This document shows, one piece after another, positions 10,530 through 22,349 of a stretch of 64,000 bases of DNA (its first letter is position 1; each line of letters opens with the position of its first letter). The position numbers and the translations under genes were made by a program. Source of the DNA: Ancistrus triradiatus (Eukaryota > Chordata > Actinopteri > Siluriformes > Loricariidae); the NCBI GenBank assembly GCA_025084515.1, contig JAJAGP010000424.1, positions 1 to 64,000 of the forward strand, in the 5' to 3' direction. Under the pieces are notes generated by a model. It ran no database searches. It saw only the letters and a list, made by a program, of their open reading frames with translations, and had not been told where the DNA came from.

Positions 10530-11580
10530 TGGTAGAACAACTTGTGTGCTTAGGGTCGTTGTCTTGCTGCATGACCCACCTTCTCTTGAGATTCAGTTAA
10601 TGGACAGATGTCCTGACATTTTGATATAATTCAGAATTCATTGTTCCATCAAACTGTCCTGGCCCAGATGCAGCAACACAGGCCCAATCCATGATACTAC
10701 CACCACCATGTTTCACAGATGGGATATTGTTCTTATGCTGGAATGCAGTGTTATCCTTTCTCAAAACATAATGCTTTTCTTTTAAACCAAAAAGTTTTAT
10801 TTTGGTCTCATCCATCCACAAAACATTGTTCCAATAGCCTTCTGGCTTGTCCACGTGATCTTTAGCAAACTGTAGATGAGCAGCAATGTTCTTTTTGGAT
10901 AGCAGTGGCTTTCTCCTTAGAAGTTATGGAGGTGTGTGTTTTCTGCTTAGAAGTTACCCTGGAGTCTTTTGTGACCTTGCCAACTATTACACGCCTTGCT
11001 CTTGGAGTGATCTTTGTTGGTCGACCACTCCTGGGGAGGGTAACAATGGTCTTGAATGTCCTCCATTTGTACACAATTTGTCTGACTGTGGATTGGTGGA
11101 GTCCAAACTCTTTAGATATGGTTTTGTAACCTTTTCCAGCCTGAGGAGCATCAATAACTCTTTTTCTGAAGTCCTCAGAAATCACTTTTGTTTGTGCCAA
11201 AATACACTTTCACAGACATGTGTTGTGAAGAGCAGACTTTGATAGATCCCTGTTATAAAACAGGGTGCCCACTCACACCTGATTGTCATCCCATTGATGG
11301 AAAACACCTGACTCTAATTCCACCTTCAAATTAACTGCTAATCCTAGAGGTTCACATACTTTTGCTACTCACTAATGTGTAATATTGGATCATTTTCCTC
11401 AAATAAATGACCATAAATAAATGAATATTATACCAAGTATAATATTTTTGTCTCATTTGTTTAACTGGGCTCTGTGTATCTACTTTTATGACTTGTGTGA
11501 AAATCTGATGATGTTTTAGGTGATATTTATGCAGAAATATAAAAAATTCTAAAGGGTTCACAAACTTTCAAGCACGACTG
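10530..11580 (-). mobile_element. Tc1/mariner element, family A, 3' truncated
   Basis: The outer end (11580, followed by TA) and the transposase from the N-terminus (SKEFGLHQSTVRQIVYKWR, GRPTKITPRARRVIVG) to the first catalytic Asp region (NNVLWMDETKIKLFG) and ASGPGQFDGTMN are present on the minus strand, in two frames and with an insertion near 10885. The C-terminal DE part and the other terminal repeat are missing. Confidence 0.85.
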
Positions 11581-11582
11581 TA

Positions 11583-14500
11583 GATAACCTTGATGTTTTC
11601 CCGCAAAGTGATTTGATTTCAGATCACTATCTTTTAGTATTTGAGCTATCTCTAATAAATAAAATCCTTCTGCCTCGTCATCACACCAAGCGTACTATCA
11701 CATCTGCTACTCCAGCTGCATTTATTAAAACCTACCAGACTTAAAATTTAACACACCTACAGAGCCTGATCATCTTCAGTGTGTAAATGACCGATTAGAA
11801 TGTGTGTTTCACTCAACCCTGGACATGACTGCTCCTGCTAGGATCAAACGCATTAGGGAAAAAAGGCTAGCACCATGGTATAATGACCACACCCGTACCT
11901 TAAAGAAAACAACGAGGCGCCTAGAGAACAAGTAGCGACATAGTAAACTGGAGGTATTTAAGATTGCTTGGAGGGATAGCATGGCAGAGTATAAGCATGC
12001 CCTCACTAAAGAAAAGCTGCATATTTTTCCTCAATCATAGGGAAAAATAAGAATAATCCAAGATTTTAATAATAAGATAGAAAACATTAGGCATAAAACT
12101 CGAAGCTCATCACATCACCAAACTATTCAGCCACCTTCCAGATGCAGCACTAGTGAAGACATCTGTTTAATTAGCTATAAAACAAGACTAGAATCTTTTA
12201 CCCCAATTACTAATACTGAACTATCCGCACTGATCAGCTGGTTTAAGTCATCAACGTGTTTATTAGATCCAATTCCTACACGTTTACTCAAAGAAGTGAT
12301 ACCTAGTATTATAGAGCCACTGTTAGTTCTTTTAAATTCATCCCTTACCTTTGGTTATGTGCCAAAATCCTTTAAGTCTGCCGTTATCAAACCACTGATT
12401 AAAAAAGCCACTTTTGACCCTTGTGTGATATCTAATTATAGACCAATTTCAAATCTACCGTTTCTCTCCAAAATCTTAGAAAAAGCCGTCTATCAGCAGC
12501 TCTGCAGTCACCTCCAAAGGAATTAAATTTATGAAACATTTCAGTCTGGCTTCAGGCCCCATCATAGTACTGAAACAGCATTAATTACAGTACTAAATGA
12601 TTTATTAATGTCCTCAGATAATGGATGTGTTTCTTTTCTTGTTCTGTTAGATTTAAGTGCAGCGTTTGACACTATAGATCACAATGTTTTACTAAAAACA
12701 GACTAGAAAATACTGTAGGTGCTCTAAGTTCTCAAAAGTGAAGTATGGCATGCTTTAAGGGGTCAGTGCTTGGCCTGCTTTCATTCTCTCTGTACATGCT
12801 GCCACTAGGCACAGTTATTCTTAAACATGGCATTAGTTTTCACGGTTATGCAGATGATACACCGCTGTACATATCGACCAAACCTAATGACAGCCTTACA
12901 ATCAACAAAATTGAGGACTGTGTAATGGAAATAAAAGACTGGATGTCATTTAATTTTCTCTAACTTAACTCACATAAAACTGAGGTTTTATTAGTGGGAC
13001 CAAAGGTTGTGAAAGACAGGTTGGCTACTTCTATCCTAAATCTAGATGGCTGTTCAGTATTGCCCAGTCCATCTGTAAAAACTTAGGGGTCACATTTGAT
13101 TCAGATCTCTCTTTGATGCGCACATTAGCAACATCACTCGAATTGCTTTCTTTCAATTACATAATATCACAAAACTTAGAAATATCCTCTCTTTTAGTGA
13201 TACGGAGAAACTGGTTCATGTGTTTATAACCTCAAGGTTGGATTACTGTAACGCTCTACTTACTGGATTCTCTGATAAATCTATAAATAAACTTCAATTA
13301 GGTCAGAATGCAGCGCTCGAACTAGAAAATTTGATCATATCACGCCTGTTCTATCATCACTACACTGGTTACCAGTTAAATTTCTCATTGATTACAAAAT
13401 CCTTCTTATAACTTATAAAGCTCATGGCCTGGCCCCACATTATCTGAGTGAACTCTTATAGTCTTATAATCCAGCTTGTCTACTTCGTTCGCAGGGTGCA
13501 GGACTTCTTTTAGTTCCAAGAATTTAAAAAGTTACAGCAGGGGAAAAGGCTTTCTCATACATGCCCCCCCAACTATGAATAAACTTCCCACTTTAGTTCA
13601 AGACTCAGACACTCTTCAAACTTTTAAGTCTAGGATAAAGAAATACTTATTTACGCAGGCTTTTGACAGACTGGGATGCATGGCTTGGGTCACTGGGACC
13701 AAAGTCTGGAGTCATGTCTGGCCTGCCTGCCTTGTCCTTTGCCAGGAGTGTCGGGTGGACGGTCTGGCAGAACTGGGCTTCAGTCCTCTTGATCTTGATT
13801 TGTGCATCCTTGCCTTAGACTAAGGGCAGAGCTGGAGGTTCATAGTCAAAGAGTCTTATGGTAATCAGAGATGTTGGTGTTGAGGATTTGTTGGACACGT
13901 GCCTTTGTGGCTGCGGGGGCCACACAATTTTGTACCCATATAATTATTTACATCTTATATATTTGCATTTTTTATTGTGGTGATGTCGCTCATTCAGACT
14001 AAGTCTCTTTGAGACATGATTTTGCAGGTGCGTCTCAGCCTAACTGAGAAAGTACAAAATGTTCTTTGGCCTTGAAAGTGTTCACCAGTTTTACGAAGTG
14101 TGGTATGTGTGTGCGTAAGATTTTTTATACAGAGACTTGCTGTAAACTCCAGTAACTTGGGCTATTTCACATGTTCATGTGTATAATTACTCAATTATTT
14201 GTAATTTGATTAATAAGCAAATTTATTCCAAGTGATCGTTTTATTCTGTAAGTATATATGATGAATAACTATATTTTTGACGTTAAAGTGTCAATTTAAA
14301 GCTTTTACATGGTCACAGAGATTAATCATGATCTGGATTTAGTATAATTATGTAAGAATTGAATACAATTTATATGTAGAAGTTTAATATAATTATGTAA
14401 GAATTGAATACAATTTATATGTAGAAATTAGAGACTTGATGCTGAAACCATGTCATTGGGTTGCTGTCTTCTGCCTCCCATGGGGTTGCTGATGTCTCAT

Positions 14501-15177
14501 GTGATTCCTCGTGGCTGTGTTATCTTCTGGTTCTCCTCTTTCTAGCTATGCTCCTATAGCTAATGCTGCCAGAGTCTCATGCTACATGTGGCATCAGTGA
14601 TTGTTAATAGACACTGTGCTCTTAATCAATAACTAATTACATTTTCTGTTTTCTCTCCGAGCTGTGTTCCAGTACCAGTTCCAGTCCCACACATGATGTT
14701 CATCCACTTCAGCTTCACTCAAGCTGCTTCTGTCATCAGCTCCAGCCTCACCATAACCAGGCCACACCAGAGGGCAGTAACTCTCTTTCTCCTCCGGTTA
14801 TCTAGGGACGAAGTGCCGCCAGCGACTTTCCTGCTTAGACTCAAGATCCTAGAGTGAGTTTGTGTATCGGACTACTTAATGCCAATGTGCAAATTTTACA
14901 TTTTATTTGAACTATGAATAAATAACTTATTAATTTAGATAAATTAGTTTCATTCTTACATTTATCATCTATGCCGCCCAAGTTGGTTAGGTCCCTTTTT
15001 GAGTCTTGATCCTCCCCATATTTCTTCCTCATAACACTTCCTTGCCACTGTCGCCCTAGGCTTGCTCAATATGGGATTGGACGTAGATATTAGGAAATAG
15101 TCTAAAATTGTAAAGTGGCTTTGAGACAATACTCCACTGTAAAAAGCACTATATAAATAAATATGACTTGACTTGAC
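11583..15177 (+). mobile_element. L2-clade LINE, 5' truncated and decayed, with 3' tail
   Basis: After a connector region (DHYLLVFELSL-like) the RT fingers and palm are readable in broken frames: SNYRPISNLPFLSKILEKAV (12430-12490), QSGFRPHHSTETALI, LLDLSAAFDTIDH (about 12650) and HGYADDTPLYIST (12840), with GSVLG before it. Stops and frameshifts interrupt it (for example at 12524 and 12961). The 3' end is the characteristic tail (gctttgagacaat, aaaaagcactatataaata, repeated tgactt) ending near 15177. The same tail recurs at 41294-41586. The middle of the 3' region (about 13850-14640) is not clearly LINE and may include other sequence. It sits in the rad9b intron 10318-16084. Confidence 0.8.
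14343..14432. repeat. 45-bp tandem duplication
   Basis: Two copies of a 45-bp AT-rich unit beginning tataattatgtaagaattg, at 14343 and 14388, essentially identical. Confidence 0.8.
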
Positions 15178-16022
15178 CACTTAAACGTTTGGTGAAATCA
15201 AATCATAGAAAAACAACAGTAGAACTCAGGGATATGTTTAACAGTGAAAGTAAAAGCATTTCCACATGCATAATGCGAAGGGAACTCAAAATATTTGGAC
15301 TTAACAGCTGTTTAGCCTTAAGAAAACCACTTGTCAGTGAGACTAACCGGCAAAAATGGCTTCAATATGCTAGGAAGCATAACGATTGGACTCTACAGCA
15401 ATGGAAAAAGGTCATGTGGTCTGATGAGTACAGATTGAAGCCTGTTCAGAGTGATGGGCGCATCAGAGTAAGCAGAGAGGCGGTGAAGCACACATCATGC
15501 CTAGTGGCTACCGTACAAGCCTGTGGGGGCAGTGCTATGATCTGGGGTTGCTGCAGTTGGTCAGGTCTAGGTTCAGCAACGTTATGTGCCAATAACAATA
15601 ATTAGGTCAGCTGACTACCTGAATATACTCTATGACCAGGTTATTCCATCAATGGATTTTTTCTTCCCTGATGACACAGGCATATTCCAAGATGGCAATG
15701 CCAGGATTCATCGAGCTCAAATTGTGAAAGAGTGGTTCAGGGAGCATGAGATATCATTTTCACACATGGATTGGCCACCACAGAGTCCAGACCTGAACCC
15801 CACTGAGAATCTTTGGGATGTGCTAGAGAAGACTCCGCACAATGGTCCAAATCTCCCATCATCAATACAAGGTTTTGGGGAAAATTAAATGCAACTCTGG
15901 ACAGAAATAAATGTTGTGACATGGCAGAAGCTTGTGGAAACAATGCCACAGTGCCATAATCAAAGCTAAAGATGGTCGAACGAAATATTAGAGTGTGTAA
16001 CCTTTTTTTCGGCCAGGCAGTG
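15178..16022 (+). mobile_element. Tc1/mariner element, another family, 5' truncated
   Basis: Transposase remnant with a C-terminal HTH part, the first catalytic block VMWSDEYRLKPV, GGSAMIWGCCSW, QDGNARIHRAQ where the usual motif is D.DPKH, and PPQSPDLNPTENLWDVLE ending in the catalytic Glu. A stop after 15605 and a frame change split it. The right terminal repeat ends ggccaggcagtg (16022) followed by TA. The left side abuts the L2 tail directly. Confidence 0.85.
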
Positions 16023-16646
16023 TACAAATAACATTTGAAATTTTAATAACATTTCCCATTATATTGTTACAAGAAACTACTTACCATGTCTGCACTTAAA
16101 CTGGAATATCACCCTGTTGTCAGGTATATTGATAGTTATCTCACAACTGTACACACTGCGCTCCATAGTGCAACACTTCGAAAGAGGGGCATCACGGACT
16201 AAAGAATAAATAAGAACACTCAAAGGGGAATTTTATCTGGATACACATACTGTGGCTGAAAGCTAAACTGATGAAACAGTTAACTAAACAGTTATAAATG
16301 AATAACATTTTGTATAAAATACAAGCCAAACATGGCATCAAAAAAGGCCTGGTAGAAAATATGATAGAAACTATGCACATTGGAAAAATACCTTCAATTA
16401 AATTTTGCATTTTGCATCTTTTTTGTCTTGTAGTCCATCTAAGGTTGGGCTATAGTGCTGGAAGAACAAGGGAGAGAAGAGGAAACAGGCATATGCAGAG
16501 TTGGCAGAGTTCACCGACCTAACTGTCAACTGACGGAAAAAGAAGAAAAAGACTTACATTAGTAAGGAAAAAAGTTTAGATTTTTCTAAATAAAATGTTC
16601 ACATTTAATAAAAGATGGCATTTTTGGTTTTAACACTGGTAAGGTA

Positions 16647-18669
16647 CAGTGGTGCTTGAAATTTTGTAAACCCTTTAGAAAGTTCTATATTTCTGCATAA
16701 ATATGACCTAAAACATCATCAGATTTTCACACAAGTCCTAAAACTAGATAAAGAGAACCCAGTTAAACAAATGAGACAAAAATATTATACTTGCTCATTT
16801 ATTTATTGAGGGAAATTATCCAATATTACATATTAGTGAGTGGCAAAAGAATGTGAACCTCTAGGATTAGCAGTTAATTTGAAAGTGAAATTAGAATCAT
16901 GTGTTTTCCATCCATGGGATGACAATCAGGTGTGAGTGGGCACCCTCTTTTATTTAAGGAACAGACATCTATCAAAGTCTGCTCTTCACAACACATGTTT
17001 GTGGAAGTGTATCATGGCACAGACAAAGGAGATTTCTGAAAACATCAGAAAAAGAATTGTTGATGCTCAACAGGCTGGAAATGGTTACAAAACCGTCTCT
17101 AAAGAGTTTGGACTCCACCAATTCACAGTCAGACAGATTGTGTACAAATGGAGGAAATTCAAGACCATTGTTACCCTCCCCAGGAGTGGTCGACCAACAA
17201 AGATCACTCCAACAGCAAGTATTGTAATATTTGGCGAGGTCACAAAGGACCCCAGGATAACTTCTAAGCAACTTAAAGCCTCTCTCACATTGGCTGATGT
17301 TAATGTTCATGAGTCCACCATCAGAAGAACACTGAACAACAATGGTGTGCATGGCAGGGTTGCAAGGAGAAAGCCACTGCTCTCCAAATAGAACATTGAT
17401 GCCCGTCTGCAGTTTGCTAAAGATCATGTGGGCCAGAAGGCTATTGGACGAATGTTTTGTCAACGGATGAGACCAAAATAGAACTTTTGGATTTAAAAGA
17501 AAAACGCTATGTTTGGAGATAGGGCTGCAACTAACAATTATTTTAATAATCGATTAATCGGTCGATTATTTTTTCGATTAATCGATGAATCGGATTTAAA
17601 AAAAAACAAATTTCCATGTCTTTATTCAGAAATATAACATTGAATAACAGAGCAAATAAGTGATAATTGAATAATAATAAATTACATTTATTAATAAATT
17701 AAAATAACAAATTAAATAATAGTGTGTATACTTGTATTTTTTCTGTTTCTTCCTTCTTGGTGCCGTAACAAGATAATTTCCTCCTGTGGGATAATAAAAT
17801 TCTTAACGCTAACTTACTTTGAATGTTCTGCCTCCGCACCGGCTCCGCGTCGCTCCGTTCAATCGCTTGTATTTTTTTCCCGCATTGACGAAGTGCCGCA
17901 AGTAACGTAAGCGGATAGGACAAGGGGAGGGACACATAAATCATGTGACACAACAAATCGATAATGAAATTCGTTGTCGACACTTTTAGTAATCGATTAT
18001 TATCGATTTTATCGATTCGTTGTTGCAGCCCTATTTGGAGAAAGGAAAACACTGCATTCTAGCATAAGAACCTTATCCTATCTGTAGAACATGGTGGTGG
18101 TAGTATCATGGTTTGGGCCTGTTTTGCTGCATCTGGGCCAGGACGGCTTGGCATCATGGAACAACTTCTGAACAACTGTTCTGAATCAGATCAGAGAATT
18201 CTAAAGAAAAATGTCAGGCAGAAAAGGCAGGTCATGCAGCAAGACAATGACCCTAAGCACACAAGTTGTTCTACACAAGAATGGTTCAAAAAGAATAAAG
18301 TTAATGTTTTGGTCCTGACCTTAATCCAATCGAAATGTTGTGGAAGGAGCCGAAGTGCTCAGTTAATATAAGGAAACCCACCAACATCCCAGAGTTGAAG
18401 CTGTTTTGTATGGAGGAATGGGATAAAATTCCTCCATGCCAGTGTGCAGGACCACAGGGTTCCACATACTTTTGCCACTCACTATTATGTAATATTGGAT
18501 CATTTTCATCAATAAACAAATGACCAAGTATAATATTTTTGTCTCATTTATTTAACTGGGTTCTCTTTATTTACTTTTCACTTGTGTGAAAATCCGATTA
18601 TGTTTTAGGTCATATTTATGCAGAAATATAGAAAATTCTAAAGGGTTCACAAACTTTCAAGCAACACTG
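16647..18669 (+). mobile_element. Tc1/mariner element, family A, both ends present, carries a hAT-like MITE
   Basis: Ends cagtggtgcttgaa (16647) and its inverted mate (18669) are both flanked by TA. Without the 514-bp insertion at 17520-18033 and its 8-bp duplication the element is about 1.5 kb, the usual Tc1 size. The transposase starts near 17014 (MAQTKEISENIRKRIVDAQQ), keeps the paired-like domain and the GRPTKI hook to 17391, then degrades. Later pieces show MVWACFAASGPG and QDNDPKHTS, but the catalytic Glu block is lost. Inactive copy in the rad9b intron 16530-22184. Confidence 0.9.
17520..18033. mobile_element. hAT-like MITE with 8-bp target duplication
   Basis: Terminal inverted repeats TAGGGCTGCAAC / GTTGCAGCCCTA are flanked by perfect 8-bp duplications TTTGGAGA (17512-17519 and 18034-18041) inside Tc1 sequence. 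Sub-terminal runs of ATCGATTAAT-type repeats are typical of this common fish family. There is no transposase frame; it is mobilised in trans if at all. Confidence 0.9.
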
Positions 18670-18804
18670 TACATACCTTAGTGGATACTTTATTAGGTAC
18701 ACATGTACAACTGCTGGGTCATACAATAATTTAATATGTCAATCATGTGCCAGCAGCACAGTGCATTAAATTGGGTAGACACCGGTCAAGAGCTTCAATG
18801 GATG

Positions 18805-19562
18805 TGTAACGGCAGGCACATCAGCATCATCCACTGCAGGGGAGCGCCGAGCGCCTGCACGCCGTTCTGAAAATGCGCGTGCACTGCACGCACGCTCCCA
18901 GGGCTCAGTGCGTTCCCGCGCCCGGTGAACTGATCACGCTCATTGACAGCAGCTGTGCCACACGCTTTATAAGCGCTCAACGCAGACGTGCGTTGCAGCG
19001 GCTTTTCATGGAAGCGCTGCGGTTTGGTCATGACTCTCTAGGGAGCGAGTTTCGACGAAATACGTTCAGGAAAACGCTAGGTTTAAAAGGAAAGATAGTA
19101 GAAAGTCTAAAAAGTAACTGCTGCTGGAAGGCTAGGCATTGATACGAGGGTTGAACTATGGCGGGCGTTGTGCTGTATGTGTTGTGCGCGTATGATAATC
19201 ATCACGAAGACCGCTTTCACACAAGTTTTGTGTATTGTTCAAGCTGGGCGTGCTTCATTTGAGCCTTTTTTGACAGCTCTTTTCCTTTCTTTGATCACCC
19301 CAGTTTTTGGTAGCACTGGATCTCTTGTCCGAGGGCTGGGTTATTCATCAGGGTTGAATATAGTTAGAGTTAGGGAGTCGTTTCAGATTCCCAGCCTCCG
19401 TTTGTTGGACCGGTTCCCCGTTCCCGCGGGAGCACCACCGCACTTCCTTGTTGGCATGTTTTGGTGCCTCCATACATTATATATATATATATATATAGAT
19501 GATATTATATAATAATATATATATATACATCACAAACACACACACAACAGTATACTAGATAG

Positions 19563-19610
<48 letters not shown>

Positions 19611-19717
19611 GTTCTCTGAACATACACACCCTGTTGTGTGAATCTTACAGAAGGGGCATCCCCCTCTGTTGGTCGTTTCTGGCTCTGCGTGTGGGTCTGC
19701 CCTACCACACCGTTACA
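18805..19717 (+). mobile_element. Solo LTR of a Ty3-like element
   Basis: Ends TGTAACGG and CCGTTACA, flanked on both sides by the 5-bp direct repeat GGATG (18800-18804 and 19718-19722). Size is 913 bp. A TATA box TATAAG lies at 18968-18973 in a CpG-rich U3-like part, suggesting plus orientation. A long AT microsatellite has expanded near its 3' part. It differs from the LTR family at 1-4534. The structure is what LTR-LTR recombination leaves. Confidence 0.85.
19478..19606. repeat. AT-dinucleotide microsatellite
   Basis: Interrupted (AT)n runs at 19478-19497, 19511-19526 and 19563-19606 with short CA-rich spacers, inside the solo LTR. Confidence 0.9.
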
Positions 19718-20510
19718 GGATGCTCATGTCAAACATCAGAATGTTTAAAATGTGTTCAAAGTTAACTATTGGTGCCAGATGGGATGCACTGAGTATTTTA
19801 GAAACTCCAGAACGTCTTGGATTTAACAGAAAGTGAATAGAGAGAATATACCTTGCTGAAGTCAAATTTATGAAAGTCAACAGAAACAGAAATTGGAATG
19901 CAACAGTGGTGATTAGGAAGCACCTCTAAACACAGAACATATCAGAAACCACAGACCGAAGGGAAACAAAGGCAGGAAACCCTAATGCAATCAGCTGGTC
20001 TGATGATTCTTTAATACTGCTGCAGTATTTGACATAAAAATGTAGTTACTAAATAAGTTAACCTTTACAGCTATTAAACTTACATTTTACATGCTTCAAT
20101 TTGATATGCTTCATTTGTGTTTAGTTAATGAATTCAATTTAATGGACAAATTTAGCATGTGCTAAGGTTTGGACATCCTGTCAGTCAATATTTAGAAATA
20201 ACAGCTTCAGAATAATTGTAGTTTGCTTGATTGATTCTTTTCCAGGTTTTTACCCACTATACCTTGCAGAATACTTCTGGTTCAGAAACGTTCTTAGGTC
20301 ATTCTTAGTTGCACAGTTTGTTTGAGATCTATCCACAGATTATCTAGATAATTTTGCAGGCCATCACAGAATCATAATCTTACTCTTTATACCTTGCATT
20401 AACATATGATTTCATGTTCAGATTTCACATGTCCACAGTAAAAGCTAGTTGTAAACACATCCTAGGTGCATTGTGATCATCTCACTCTAACCACTCTAAC
20501 CATATTCAGT

Positions 20511-20600
20511 GGTGGTCAGAGACAGATCATGATGACATTTAACACAAGTGTAAAAGGTGGTCAGAGACAGATCATGATGACATTTAACACAAATGTAAAC
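20511..20600. repeat. 45-bp tandem duplication
   Basis: Two copies of a 45-bp unit starting ggtggtcagagacagatcat at 20511 and 20556, differing at one or two positions. Open frames on the minus strand here only reflect the duplication. Confidence 0.85.
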
Positions 20601-20829
20601 AAAATAAAGCCTTCTCCTTCGCCAAAGCAGACATTTTGTTGCCTGTTCTAGGCAGCTTTTGCCAGCTCTTTGACATTCTACAATACACCTTAACAGCCAG
20701 TGAGAAACCATGTTTACAGTAGCTTTCAGGAAGTAAAACAATGTGTGCATGGGTGTGCTGTTTACATGGAAAAGTGTTACGGCCACTGTGCACTAGCTGT
20801 ATGTGCACCCTGCTATGCGTGTGTATGCA

Positions 20830-21120
20830 TGTGTTCTCCCTATACTAGGTCTTCCCAGTCACAAGGGAGCACTGTGCCTAGGTGGCAACATCTCTCCTGG
20901 GTTTGTGATGGTGAGCTTTTAAACCTTTGTATATGTGTATATTTATTACTCACTACTGCTATTTTTGATGTTCACTGTTTTCATTTCTTTTCCATTTTAA
21001 TTTTTATCTTCCTTTTATTTAGTTATTTTAGATGTAATTTCTATGTTTAGATTTAATTTTACTCTGTGTTGACACTTCTTATACTTGGCAAATAAATGAC
21101 TCTGATTCTGATTCTGATTC
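20830..21120 (+). mobile_element. Probable 5'-truncated LINE 3' end
   Basis: T-rich 3' UTR-like sequence ending in cttggcaaataaa and a short (TGATTC)n array at 21100-21119, a tail pattern used by some fish non-LTR elements. The clade is not determined and the left boundary is a guess. Confidence 0.45.
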
Positions 21121-21744
21121 CATTCTGCCACAAGGGGGTAAGTGCCATTTTGGTTTATCTCTCTTTTCTTCTCGTTTGTCGGCCAGTGAGGGAATTGGGG
21201 AAAGAATTTGTACTTTGTTTGTTTTCATTTATGTGTAGGGAAGTGAGAGTTAAGTGGGTGGTTAGTTAGTTGGTGTTTTGTTTATTATTTTGGCATGGCT
21301 TACTCCTGGATATATGGCTGTTTAAATATTCAATGTTGGATCATCTTCTCTGTCAATAAACTCCTTAATGGTGCTATGTTGTGTTTATTCAATGGTGTGT
21401 CACTTGCAGTCTCTTTTGGGCTTTCTCTCTGGTGTTATATGGCCTAGTGGGGCCATGCTGCTCCATAAGCTAACGAGCACATAACAAAAAGTAAGATCTG
21501 TTCTTATCAATAATAACCTTCTGCACTGTCACTACTTTTCAGATGCTAACTCATAGAGGAGCCCATGTCTGCTAAATGTAATCACAACACCCAAAGAGGA
21601 CACAAGAGTTACAGAACTTATTAAGCTCTGGAATTGTCTACACCTGACTTGCATTAAGGCCAAACTAGTAAATTAAATAAATCTAAACTGTACATTTGTA
21701 GACCAAACTTTAGAACATGCCACATTCCAGAATTTTGATTACAG

Positions 21745-21925
21745 ACTGTGGTAGCCTAGTAGTAAAGGTACTGGACTATGTTCCAGAAAGTCCAAGGTTC
21801 AAATCCCACCTCTACCAAGTAGCCACTGTTGGGTCCTTGAGCAAGGCCCTCAACCTGCTTGGACTATAAGATTGAATCAGTTGTAAATTGCTCTGGATAA
21901 GGGCATTTGCTAAATGGCTAGATGT
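21745..21925 (+). mobile_element. tRNA-derived SINE
   Basis: The head resembles a tRNA with A box TAGCCTAGTAGT (about 21752) and B box AGGTTCAAATCCC (about 21795), closing with ctctacca. The body contains ttgagcaaggccctcaacc and a LINE-like tail ggataagggcatttgctaaatg. This is the classic layout of a teleost SINE; I do not assign a family name. Confidence 0.8.
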
Positions 21926-22349
21926 AGACTAATGCACATAAGGTAGATAACATTCACATTTAGTTACCAGAGCAATTTCCAATCCAAGCAACTGCAGACT
22001 AAGCGCCTTGCTCACAGACAACAACAGGGTTCAAAAAACAACAGTAGCAGCTTGGGTTAGGTAGGATTTGAATCCTTGACCTTTATTTATTTGAACCAAA
22101 AAATTGTTCTCGTTTACTGTTGAGGTCCTTTGTAGAGAACTAATTATACCTTATGCCCCAAGCTATTGTGTTAAAGTGTGTTACCCCTTTCTCCAGTGGG
22201 TCCAACCAAATTTCCTCACCAATCCGTGACACTGCATGAGCTGCCTTTCCAAAAACTGCAAAATTGATATGAAACACATACAGTCAGCTCATGAATTATA
22301 TGAACACACTACTAAAGATGGTTAAACAAGGCTATAAAATTACTGAATT

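Larger units (their letters stand above)
18676..20035 (+). mobile_element. Degenerate Tc1/mariner element, family C, split by a solo LTR
   Basis: 18676-18804 matches the left end of a common fish Tc1-like family (tactttattaggtacac, then ggtagacaccggtcaag). The sequence resumes after the LTR at 19718 (ggtgccagatgggatgcact, gagtattttagaaact) and fades by about 20035. No transposase frame is left. Confidence 0.55.
4579..22255 (-). pseudogene. rad9b: rad9b (9-1-1 checkpoint clamp subunit RAD9B) relic, partial, interrupted by transposons
   Basis: Eight exons read on the minus strand: 22185-22255, 16392-16529, 16085-16198, 10218-10317, 9945-10048, 9671-9777, 4830-4894 and 4579-4701. Junction phases agree throughout. 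The conceptual pieces follow RAD9 order: FGKAAHAVSRIGEEIWLDP, VNSANSAYACFLFSPLFFQ, MERSVYSCEITINIPDNRV, MHNLMYEECEALQVVFPAH, VSQEEITLSIS, DEFECFQVGVDSDITFCLK, GLLAFAETYGLSVSV and SVEDMLMEAVVVLAT. The DEF.FQ.G.D..ITFC stretch is closer to RAD9B than to RAD9A as I know them. Two lesions: TAA at 16400-16398 where the family has Leu, and a one-base deletion near 16168 (exon is 114 nt where phase needs 115). The donor after 9671 is GC, not GT. The first coding exon was not found; C-terminal exons lie left of the window. RAD9 normally pairs with RAD1 and HUS1 in the DNA-damage clamp. Confidence 0.78.

Noticed and set aside
16170..16180. Alternative acceptor (CGAAG) in the rad9b exon that would avoid the frameshift
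   Set aside because: The good acceptor at 16199-16200 gives SVMPLFRSVA, matching RAD9 proteins right up to the break, so the lost residues are real exon sequence.
20511..20600. CRISPR-like direct repeats
   Set aside because: Only two adjacent 45-bp copies with no spacers, in a vertebrate genome.
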